Shown: positions 1 through 5,296 of the stretch, one piece after another
How the letters are laid out: every line of letters begins with the position of its first letter
Numbering within the stretch: position 1 is the first letter of the stretch
Source: Gemmataceae bacterium
GTDB taxonomy: Bacteria > Planctomycetota > Planctomycetia > Gemmatales > Gemmataceae
Assembly (NCBI GenBank): GCA_947490035.1
Contig: CANLGS010000310.1
Span: 1 to 5,801 of the forward strand
Length of the DNA stretch: 5,801 nucleotides
Direction of reading: 5' to 3'
Notes under the pieces: model-generated
What the model was told of the DNA's origin: nothing
The model's input: only the letters and a program-made list of their open reading frames with translations
Database searches by the model: none
Translations under genes and position numbers: made by a program

Positions 1-241
1 AGGTCCTTCAGACGCGGCGGGTCGAGAGTGTTATACTCCGCGCGGCCGAGAATGAGACACCGCCGTGCCTGGAAGACGAGGGGCGTGAGTGACGCCGGTT
101 GCTCGGGGCTCCATCACATTCTTCGGAAAGGGCAGGAGCGGGACGACAAGGCGGTGGCCAGGTGGGTCGGTTGATAGCAATCGTTAACTCGCGAACCCGC
201 TGATCGCGCATGTGCCTGACCCCGTCACCACGATGATGTAC

Positions 242-265
242 GTCAGCGAGATGCGACTCGCTGAC
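242..265. repeat. Perfect 9-bp inverted repeat (hairpin or operator candidate)
   Basis: GTCAGCGAG at 242-250 is the exact reverse complement of CTCGCTGAC at 257-265, with a 6-base loop. It lies about 240 bases before the dehydratase start. No T-run follows, so a classical intrinsic terminator is unlikely. It could be an RNA hairpin closing a gene to the left, or a binding site for a dimeric regulator. It does not resemble the AT-rich UxuR/ExuR operators of enterobacteria. The role is unknown; the symmetry itself is certain. Confidence 0.5.
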
Positions 266-465
266 ACGCCACCATCTTCGGGATCGGCGCTACGAGTTGG
301 TAGGAGCTCGCCCTCAGTGTCAAAGTGAATATCGCGGGAGTCCTACACTCTCCTCACACTTAGAGGATCAAAGGGACATCGATCTCTCAGACGACCGAGC
401 CCCTTCTGCGTCGGGACTTCCGATGCAAGAAAGAGCCGACAGGTGTCCAATGATTCCGACGTACC

Positions 466-478
466 GGGCCATCGGCCC
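466..478 (+). repeat. Small GC hairpin in the uxuA leader
   Basis: GGGCC at 466-470 pairs perfectly with GGCCC at 474-478 around a 3-base ATC loop. It ends 12 bases before the GAGG ribosome-binding site of the dehydratase gene. A tight hairpin here could influence translation initiation, but a 5-bp stem can easily arise by chance in GC-rich DNA. Confidence 0.25.
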
Positions 479-489
479 AAGAACATCGA

Positions 490-495
490 TGAGGT
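490..495 (+). promoter_or_regulatory. Ribosome binding site that decides the uxuA start
   Basis: TGAGGT contains the Shine-Dalgarno core GAGG (491-494), 8 bases before the ATG at 503. The upstream in-frame GTG at 443 has no comparable site, and the 20 residues it would add are unlike the usual N-terminus of the family. This supports ATG 503 as the start. Confidence 0.65.
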
Positions 496-502
496 TTCAT
501 CA

Positions 503-1462
503 ATGCGATTGGCGACTGTCCTCACACCCATCTCGGACGAGAACTTGCAACTGGCCGCACAGTGCGGGGTCACCGACGTTGTTCATCGTTACCCAGGCGA
601 TGACATTGCAATGCTCCGGGCGGCGAAGCAACGGATCGCGGCTTTCGGAATGAGCCTTTCCGCCGTTGAAGGGTACTTGCCTATCGAAAACATCAAGCTG
701 GGCTGCGACGACGGCCGGGAGATGAGCCTACTGAAGACGCTCATCCGTCAGATGGCCGAACTGGACATTCGCCTGCTTTGTTACAACTTCATGGCCGGCA
801 CGGACTGGGTGCGCACCCGTCTGGATGCGCCGGAACGCGGTGACGCCAAGGTTACGGCTTTCGACCTCACTGAGGTCGATGCGGCCATGCGAATGGGATT
901 CAAACCGTCGGACAGTCGGTCCGACGAACTGGCCCGGAAGCTGACGCCGGCCGGGTTGTGGGACCAACTCGAACGGTTCCTGAATGGGCTGTTGCCAGTC
1001 GCGGAAGAATGCGGCGTCACCCTCGCCATGCACCCGGACGACCCGCCGTTGCCCGAGTTGCTCGGAAAGCCTCGCATCATGCATACGGTCGAAGGGTTCG
1101 AGCGATTGATCCGGCTGGCCCCGACCCCGGCCAATGCCATCTGCTTTTGTCAGGGAACGTTCGCGGCGATGGGCATCGATATTCCGGCGACGATTCGCCG
1201 CCTGGGCGCACACATCAAGTACGTGCATTTTCGCGACGTCCGCGGCAGCCGGGAATCGTTCGTCGAGACCTTCCACGACAACGGCCCCACGGACATGGCC
1301 GCCGCCATGCGGGCTTTTCGGGAGATCGGATTCGATGGTCCGATCCGTCCGGATCACGTGCCGCAGATGGTCGGAGAGGACGACGGCGAGCCGGGTTACA
1401 CCATGCTGGGCCGGCTGTTCGCGTACGGATACATTCGAGGACTGATGCACGCCACCGCATGA
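503..1462 (+). CDS. uxuA: Mannonate dehydratase (UxuA family, short type)
   Basis: Predicted 319-residue cytoplasmic TIM-barrel enzyme. The family dehydrates D-mannonate to 2-keto-3-deoxy-D-gluconate (EC 4.2.1.8) in hexuronate catabolism, using a divalent metal. The sequence shows the family's conserved blocks in order: an HPDDPP motif with His177, an FCQGTF motif with Cys216, a YVHFRDV motif with His242, and an RPDH motif with Asp284. The His-Cys-His-Asp set corresponds to the metal ligands known in the family. A GYTMLGRLFAYGYIRGL tail is also typical. It is shorter than the E. coli enzyme (394 residues) but resembles short versions that begin MRLATVLTPISDENLQLAA or similar. Residues after RPDH read VPQM rather than the glycine-containing form of E. 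coli, so substrate preference may differ. The start at ATG 503 is chosen for its Shine-Dalgarno site; a GTG at 443 would add 20 residues. The gene stands alone on this strand and converges with a sugar-acid-type transporter, which fits the assignment. A related sugar-acid dehydratase or isomerase-like TIM barrel is the main alternative. Confidence 0.82.
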   Translation: MRLATVLTPISDENLQLAAQCGVTDVVHRYPGDDIAMLRAAKQRIAAFGMSLSAVEGYLPIENIKLGCDDGREMSLLKTLIRQMAELDIRLLCYNFMAGTDWVRTRLDAPERGDAKVTAFDLTEVDAAMRMGFKPSDSRSDELARKLTPAGLWDQLERFLNGLLPVAEECGVTLAMHPDDPPLPELLGKPRIMHTVEGFERLIRLAPTPANAICFCQGTFAAMGIDIPATIRRLGAHIKYVHFRDVRGSRESFVETFHDNGPTDMAAAMRAFREIGFDGPIRPDHVPQMVGEDDGEPGYTMLGRLFAYGYIRGLMHATA

Positions 1463-1504
1463 CAGTGCAGCCCTGAACAAGCGCCGCGCGCCACGTTCTC
1501 TTCT

Positions 1505-1529
1505 AGACGCGGAAACCGCTCGCACGTCT
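1505..1529. terminator. Weak hairpin between convergent genes
   Basis: The 70-base gap between the convergent dehydratase and transporter genes contains AGACG (1505-1509) and CGTCT (1525-1529) as an inverted repeat. Inside it lies a compact GCGG-AAA-CCGC hairpin (1509-1519). The two stems share one base, so they are alternatives or partly exclusive. There is only a short GTTTAA after it and no real T-run. A bidirectional terminator is expected here, but this candidate is weak. Confidence 0.25.
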
Positions 1530-1532
1530 GGT

Positions 1533-2822
1533 TTAACCCACCGAGTCGGTCTGTGGTGAAGTAATCGCGGCATCGAGCGGCTTCGAGGCATCGAGCAGCA
1601 GGCCGAAAAATGCCGCTACGAGGTAGCACGAGGCACATACGGCGAACGCACCCTCCCACCCTGCTGCCCGGCTGACCGCCCCGAGCAATAGCGGGGACAG
1701 CGCCGCCCCGAAGTTCCCGAGCATATTCCCGAACCCGAACACCGCGCCGGCGTTCGGCCCGGCGACATCCTGCGCATAAGCCCACAACGAGGGGAGTGAA
1801 AGATCGAGGCACAAGGACGTGATGGCCAGTGCCGTGACAACGACCAAAAGCCCCGGAGACAAACTCACCAACACAATCATCAGGCCACAGACTGTCATCA
1901 GCGTTGCGGTCGGTGCGCTCCGTCCCCACCGCGGTCCCAGCCGGTTATTGACGGCGTCTGTCAGCAGACCGCCAAGTAGCATTCCCACACATCCGGCAAG
2001 GAGGATCCCCGTCTGGATGGTGCCCCGCAGGCCAATTTCCACGTTCGCATCTTTGAGGTATGACGGCAGGAGCGTGACCAGGAATGCCCAAGAAATGTTG
2101 ATGCAGAACTGGAGCGTCCCGAAGTACCACATCTTCCTGTTCCCCCCAACCAACTTCAGCATTCGTCCGAACGAGGTTGGTGGGCTGGCAACCGGCGTGG
2201 TGGACCTGTCAGGCTCGACTTGCGGCCGGTCGCGAACGAACAACCAGAACAACAGCGCGACCGCGAGACCACACACGCCGTACAGCACGAACACGCCCCG
2301 CCAGTTCACCGCGGACTCACCAATCACAACCGCCGCGACGCCCACGCCGACAAGCGATCTCCCGACCATCGTGGTCAGTGCTGGGGCAAATGCCCCACCG
2401 ATTCGACCGCCGAACAGAACGATCGAGTTAAACCTCCCCCGCTCCTCGGGCCTCGCCCAACGCTTCACCAACGCGGCCGCCGCCGGGTAAGCCCCGGACT
2501 CACACAGACCGAGCAGCAGGCGGAAGACGAGGAGCGACCCGAACGACCAGGCCAACCCCGTCAGGGCGGTAACAACCGACCACGCCACGATGGATACGGT
2601 CAACACAAGACGTGGGCCGAACCGGTCGGCAAGTGACCCGATCGGGATCTGGAACAACGCGTAGGTGAAGAAGAACGCCGAGAGGGCCAGTTCCTTTTCT
2701 TGGGGGGCCAGGTCGAGGTCCATCTGGATCGGGTCGGCCAAGATCGAGATGCACACCCGGTCGATGTAGAGCAGCAGGGCCGCCACTGCGGTCACGCCAA
2801 CGATGAGGTAACGGTTCGGCAT
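1533..2822 (-). CDS. MFS transporter, anion:cation symporter type (sugar acid uptake)
   Basis: Predicted inner-membrane transporter of 429 residues with about 12 hydrophobic helices in two halves, joined by a polar loop (roughly residues 197-220). The first helix carries YIDR (19-22), as in hexuronate, glucarate and phthalate symporters of the ACS family. MFS motif A is intact as GSLADRFGPR (62-71). The RLLLGLCESGAYPAAAALVK block (101-120) followed by RW-ARPEERGR (121-130) is the ACS helix-4/5 signature. About a dozen extra residues lie between helix 5 and the NWRGVF element before helix 6, compared with enterobacterial members. The likely role is proton-coupled import of an organic anion. 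The convergent mannonate dehydratase suggests a hexuronate or aldonate, but the substrate cannot be read from sequence. I chose ATG 2822. A TTG at 2831 would add three residues and sits only 4 bases after a GGAG, whereas the ATG sits 13 bases after it, so the exact start is uncertain. The stop is TAA at 1533-1535. Confidence 0.92.
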   Translation of the reverse strand: MPNRYLIVGVTAVAALLLYIDRVCISILADPIQMDLDLAPQEKELALSAFFFTYALFQIPIGSLADRFGPRLVLTVSIVAWSVVTALTGLAWSFGSLLVFRLLLGLCESGAYPAAAALVKRWARPEERGRFNSIVLFGGRIGGAFAPALTTMVGRSLVGVGVAAVVIGESAVNWRGVFVLYGVCGLAVALLFWLFVRDRPQVEPDRSTTPVASPPTSFGRMLKLVGGNRKMWYFGTLQFCINISWAFLVTLLPSYLKDANVEIGLRGTIQTGILLAGCVGMLLGGLLTDAVNNRLGPRWGRSAPTATLMTVCGLMIVLVSLSPGLLVVVTALAITSLCLDLSLPSLWAYAQDVAGPNAGAVFGFGNMLGNFGAALSPLLLGAVSRAAGWEGAFAVCASCYLVAAFFGLLLDASKPLDAAITSPQTDSVG

Positions 2823-2963
2823 GGGGGGCAATTAGCTCCGACGCGAAGGGAGCGGGAATGATCGACGCAGTTTTGCGGTGAACTCAAGGCGCAGACAGCA
2901 ACGACATCACGTTGACCCGCTTTAAACGATAGTGATCTGTTTCCGGGGCGGGTCCAGTTCCCT

Positions 2964-2969
2964 TACAAT
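2964..2969 (+). promoter_or_regulatory. Possible -10 box for the cytochrome/DUF1501 operon
   Basis: TACAAT differs from the sigma-70 consensus TATAAT at one position. It lies in the 233-base divergent gap, 86 bases before the cytochrome start. No good -35 box sits at the right distance (TTCCGG at 2941-2946 for a 17-base spacer). A TTGACC at 2912-2917 is too far upstream to pair with it and has no good -10 of its own. I could not find a clear promoter for the divergent transporter gene. Confidence 0.3.
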
Positions 2970-3006
2970 CGAGGCAATGCCGGAGATCGGACCTACCAAA
3001 CACGTT

Positions 3007-3026
3007 CACGACGACCGAACGTCGTG
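3007..3026. repeat. 7-bp hairpin in the leader of the cytochrome gene
   Basis: CACGACG (3007-3013) and CGTCGTG (3020-3026) are perfect reverse complements around a 6-base ACCGAA loop. A second small stem, ATCG-AAA-CGAT (3033-3043), follows and ends right before the Shine-Dalgarno sequence. If transcription starts near 2976, both fold in the 5' untranslated RNA. They could be an operator or affect translation or mRNA stability. No known riboswitch class is recognisable. Confidence 0.4.
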
Positions 3027-3043
3027 CTCTTCATCGAAACGAT

Positions 3044-3050
3044 AAGGTGA
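3044..3050 (+). promoter_or_regulatory. Ribosome binding site for the cytochrome gene
   Basis: AAGGTGA lies 5 bases before ATG 3056. A GTG at 3047 lies inside this site and would add three residues (V/M-T-W) before the basic N-terminus of a signal peptide. ATG 3056 is therefore the better start. Confidence 0.6.
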
Positions 3051-3055
3051 CGTGG

Positions 3056-3442
3056 ATGCGCAGTTCGATCTCACTCGCAGTGCTGCTGGTGCTGAGTATG
3101 GGCCGCGGTCAGGCTGCGGACCCAGACCCCGCGGCCATCGCGTACTTCGAGAAGCAGGTGCGTCCCCTGTTGGTCGAACACTGCCAAGGTTGCCACTCGG
3201 TTAAGACCAAGAAGACCAGCGGTGGCCTTGCACTCGATAGCCGCGAGGCCATTCTGACGGGCGGTGATTCCGGTCCTGCGGTTGTGCCCGGCAAGCCCGA
3301 GAAAAGCCTGCTCGTGTCGGCCGTTCACGGGACGAAGGCCGATTTCCAAATGCCGCCGGCGCCGAAGGGGAAACTGCGGGCCGCGCAGATCGCCGTACTC
3401 GAAACGTGGATTCGCGACGGGCCGTTTATCCCTCCGGCGTGA
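3056..3442 (+). CDS. Exported monohaem cytochrome, PSCyt1 domain (5' piece of a broken PSCyt1-DUF1549 gene)
   Basis: 128 residues from ATG 3056. Residues 1-21 form a Sec signal peptide (basic start, leucine/valine-rich core, likely cleavage after GQAA), so the product would act outside the inner membrane. Residues about 28-122 match the complete Planctomycete cytochrome C domain (PSCyt1): FEKQVRPLL, the covalent haem site CQGCH (Cys43, Cys46, His47), GGLALDS, the VVPGKPEKSLL stretch, QMPP (Met99, a plausible distal haem ligand), and an ETWIRDG end. In the usual planctomycete gene this domain continues straight into DUF1549 and DUF1553, giving a protein of roughly 750-1100 residues. Here the frame hits a TGA at 3440-3442 just after WIRDG, and the expected continuation resumes in another frame. 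The piece is therefore either the remnant of a larger gene or, because the domain is whole and its signal peptide and ribosome site are good, a still-made small c-type cytochrome. The domain is certain; whether it is functional is open. Confidence 0.85.
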   Translation: MRSSISLAVLLVLSMGRGQAADPDPAAIAYFEKQVRPLLVEHCQGCHSVKTKKTSGGLALDSREAILTGGDSGPAVVPGKPEKSLLVSAVHGTKADFQMPPAPKGKLRAAQIAVLETWIRDGPFIPPA

Positions 3443-3803
3443 AGGTCGCGGCGGCGCTCGATCCGACGTCGCCCGAGGCCCGACAGTTTTGGTCGTTCCA
3501 ACCCCTTCGACGACTTCCGCCGCCGGTGGTGCAAGACGCGAAGTGGCCGCAGCGGCCGATCGACTCATACCTGCTTGCCGCGTTGGAACAGAGGAAATTC
3601 ACTCCGTCCGCTCCGGCGGATCGCCGCGTCCTCATCCGCCGCGCAACGTTCGATCTGACCGGCCTGCCGCCGCGCCCGCGGAGTTGGACGCCTTTGTCCG
3701 CGACACTCAACCAGACGCTTATGCCCGCCTCGTCGATCGGCTGCTTTCCGCGAGCAATCGGGCGTGGAACGGCCAGTTGTTGCTGACTCGCTCTCGTGGT
3801 TAG
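3427..3803 (+). pseudogene. Decayed, frameshifted N-terminal fragment of DUF1549 (PSCyt2)
   Basis: This is the continuation of the cytochrome gene. From about 3427 to 3672 it reads in frame 1, with linker GVKVAAALDP, the FWSFQPL block, KWPQRPIDSYLL and ADRRVLIRRATFDLTGLPP, all hallmarks of the start of DUF1549. Near 3673 the frame changes again. In frame 3 the family pattern resumes as APAELDAFVRDTQPDAYARL, then VDRLLSAS, and stops at TAG 3801-3803 after an unrelated tail. Both changes are -1 shifts and look like single-base deletions. The second is especially clear, since one extra base before position 3673 restores LPPxPAELDAF. The remaining DUF1549 residues and the whole DUF1553 domain, several hundred codons, are absent; DUF1501 begins 48 bases later. 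The gene cannot make the normal protein. Sequencing error could explain the frameshifts but not the missing 3' part. Confidence 0.85.
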
Positions 3804-3851
3804 GTTACACTCGACAGCCCACCGCGCACCGCGCAACCTCGCCGGATCACC

Positions 3852-5192
3852 ATGTCGAACGCCCTCACAACTCGGTCCGAGCCGCCGGGCGCGCTGACTC
3901 GCCGCAGGTTGCTTGGGCAAGCCGCCGCTTCGTTCGGTGCGTTGCTTCTGCCGACTGCGACCGCACGCGCGGGAAGTGCCGTCCCGAAAGCGAAGGCCGC
4001 GATCGTTCTGTTTCTGCAAGGCGGGCTGTCGCACTTCGAGAGCTTCGACCCCAAGCCCGACGCACCGGCGGAGATTCGCGGCGAGTTCGGGACCACCGCC
4101 ACCACGGTTCCCGGCGTCCGGTTCAGCGAACACTTGCCGCGACTGGCCCAGCGGTTGAATCGCTTCAGTGTCGTTCGCAGCGTGTACCATCCCACTCCCG
4201 ATCACATCCAGGCGATCCACATTACGCTGTGTGGTTGCGAGCTACCCGGCGCGAACATCGATTCGAAGAACCGTAACCTCAGCCCCGCGATGGGGTCCGT
4301 GGTCGCGAAGTTGCGCGGCGCGCACGAGGCAGGCGTGCCCGGTTACGTGACGATTCCCCACCGCGACCAGCTCGGCCACCGCTTACACTACGGCGGCGCC
4401 GGCGCACTCGGCGCGAGCTTCGCGCCGATCGACTCCGGTCTGTTGCCGGCGCGAGCCGACGCGCGGTACGACATCCCGGCAAGCTACCGGATGAACCCGG
4501 CACTGACGGCGGAACGGCTGCGGGATCGCGCTGAGCTCCTGGAGCGATTCGAGCCGCGCGAGCCAACCAACACGCTCCTCCGCGACGGGGTCAAGTTGCT
4601 GGCGCGGGGTGCAGTCGCCAAAGCCTTCGATCTCGGTGCCGAGCCGCTTGTCCTGCGCCGGCGTTACGGCGACCACGGCATGGGGCAGGAAGCCATCCTC
4701 GCGCGGCGGCTCGCGGAATCGGGGGTGCCGTTCACGCTCGTCAACTTCGCGCTCGACCAGATCAAAGGGCAGGACTGGGACACGCACGAAGACAACTTCC
4801 GCCTGATGAAAACCGATCTGCTCCCGCCGATGGACCGAGCGGTGAGCACGCTGCTCGACGACTTGCACGATCGCGGACTTCTGGACACGACGCTCGTCGC
4901 GATTCTGAGCGAGTTCGGCCGCACGCCGAAGATCAACGCCAAGTCGGGTCGCGACCACTGGCCGAACGTGTTCTCCGTCGTGCTCGCGGGTGGCGGAATC
5001 AAACCGGGGATCGTCGTGGGCAGCAGCGCCAGCGGAGGCGACGTGCCGAAGGATCGCCCGATCCACATCTACGATGTGTTGGCAACGATCTATCACCAAC
5101 TCGGTGTCCCGCTGAACGAAACGTATCGGGACAGCGGAGGGCGCCCCGTGCCGATCATGTCGGAAGGCAAGCCGATCGCGGAACTGCTCTGA
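3852..5192 (+). CDS. DUF1501 family protein, Tat-exported
   Basis: 446 residues, full length for the family (PF07394, usually about 420-480). The N-terminus carries a twin-arginine signal: TRRRLLG (16-22), a moderately hydrophobic stretch, and likely cleavage after ATARA (residue 40). It should therefore fold in the cytoplasm and be exported. The mature part begins with AIVLFLQGGLSHFESFDPKP (50-69), the family's opening strand and metal-site-like loop. The distal half has DWDTHEDNF (308-316), ILSEFGRTPKIN (351-362), GRDHWP (366-371) and HIYDVLATIYHQLG (405-418). These resemble the metal-ligand and fold elements of the alkaline phosphatase/sulfatase superfamily, to which DUF1501 is related; the biochemical activity is not established. 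In planctomycetes this gene normally follows a PSCyt1-DUF1549-DUF1553 gene, and here it follows the wreck of one. Start ATG 3852 has only a weak CGGA upstream. No frameshift or missing family block is visible, so it appears under selection or only recently orphaned. Confidence 0.95.
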   Translation: MSNALTTRSEPPGALTRRRLLGQAAASFGALLLPTATARAGSAVPKAKAAIVLFLQGGLSHFESFDPKPDAPAEIRGEFGTTATTVPGVRFSEHLPRLAQRLNRFSVVRSVYHPTPDHIQAIHITLCGCELPGANIDSKNRNLSPAMGSVVAKLRGAHEAGVPGYVTIPHRDQLGHRLHYGGAGALGASFAPIDSGLLPARADARYDIPASYRMNPALTAERLRDRAELLERFEPREPTNTLLRDGVKLLARGAVAKAFDLGAEPLVLRRRYGDHGMGQEAILARRLAESGVPFTLVNFALDQIKGQDWDTHEDNFRLMKTDLLPPMDRAVSTLLDDLHDRGLLDTTLVAILSEFGRTPKINAKSGRDHWPNVFSVVLAGGGIKPGIVVGSSASGGDVPKDRPIHIYDVLATIYHQLGVPLNETYRDSGGRPVPIMSEGKPIAELL

Positions 5193-5198
5193 CCGCCG

Positions 5199-5252
5199 TT
5201 ACGCACCGGTGTACTTCTTCGGGATCTCCGCGGCGGATGGCAGGCAGAGCCT
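5199..5252 (-). other. Short open tail resembling a protein C-terminus, possible gene remnant
   Basis: Read on the minus strand from 5252, 17 codons run to a TAA at 5199-5201 and end in LPSAAEIPKKYTGA. This looks like a plausible C-terminal end of a secreted planctomycete protein. It is in a different frame from the neighbouring minus-strand gene, which itself ends in VGQIPK, and a TGA at 5253-5255 separates them. The shared ten bases TTCGGGATCT occur at 5218-5227 and 5301-5310, once in each tail. It may be a leftover of an older, longer C-terminus or a duplication scar, or chance. Confidence 0.2.
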
Positions 5253-5255
5253 TCA

Positions 5256-5270
5256 CCGCGCCCAGCGCGG
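5256..5270. terminator. Hairpin between convergent genes
   Basis: CCGCGC (5256-5261) and GCGCGG (5265-5270) form a perfect 6-bp, all-GC stem around a CCA loop. It lies in the 104-base gap between the convergent DUF1501 gene and the minus-strand gene to the right. Its position suits a bidirectional terminator, but no T-run follows on either strand. Confidence 0.35.
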
Positions 5271-5296
5271 GCACACTGGGTCGATGCTTGGCGGAT

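Larger units (their letters stand above)
1..502. other. Non-coding or unresolved leader region, no gene supported
   Basis: I see no convincing gene in this half kilobase. Two plus-strand frames are open from the left edge and could be the tail of a gene outside the window: frame 3 closes at a TGA at 90-92 and frame 1 at a TGA at 172-174. The frame-1 translation is very arginine-rich and neither matches a family I recognise. A minus-strand open frame of 67 codons (8-211) is proline-, serine- and arginine-rich and looks like a chance frame in GC-rich DNA. The stretch from about 270 to 440 has a more even base composition than the genes to the right, as expected of intergenic DNA. The promoter of the downstream dehydratase gene should lie here, but I cannot point to clear -35 and -10 boxes. 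Confidence 0.6.

Noticed and set aside
443..502. Upstream GTG start adding 20 residues to the mannonate dehydratase
   Set aside because: It has no Shine-Dalgarno sequence, the extra residues overlap a hairpin, and family proteins of this short type begin at the MRLATVL-like segment encoded from ATG 503, which has a good GAGG.
728..1591. Long minus-strand open frame (287 codons) opposite the dehydratase
   Set aside because: It is arginine/histidine-rich with no family motifs and mirrors a well-supported gene on the other strand. Long antisense frames are common in GC-rich genes.
1819..2490. Plus-strand open frame (223 codons) opposite the MFS transporter
   Set aside because: It is low-complexity and rich in proline, threonine and arginine, and lies wholly inside a transporter gene with clear motifs on the minus strand.
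3425..3675. Programmed -1 ribosomal frameshifting to rescue the cytochrome-DUF1549 protein
   Set aside because: Both shifts are -1, which drew attention, but neither site shows a standard X-XXY-YYZ slippery heptamer. Even a double shift would give only a truncated DUF1549 with no DUF1553.
3426..4220. Minus-strand open frame (264 codons) across the pseudogene and DUF1501 start
   Set aside because: It spans the decayed gene and an intact gene in antisense, and shows no recognisable domain or start signal.
4383..5099. Minus-strand open frame (238 codons) opposite DUF1501
   Set aside because: It is an antisense shadow of a gene with full family motifs, and its arginine/valine-rich translation is typical of a complementary frame.
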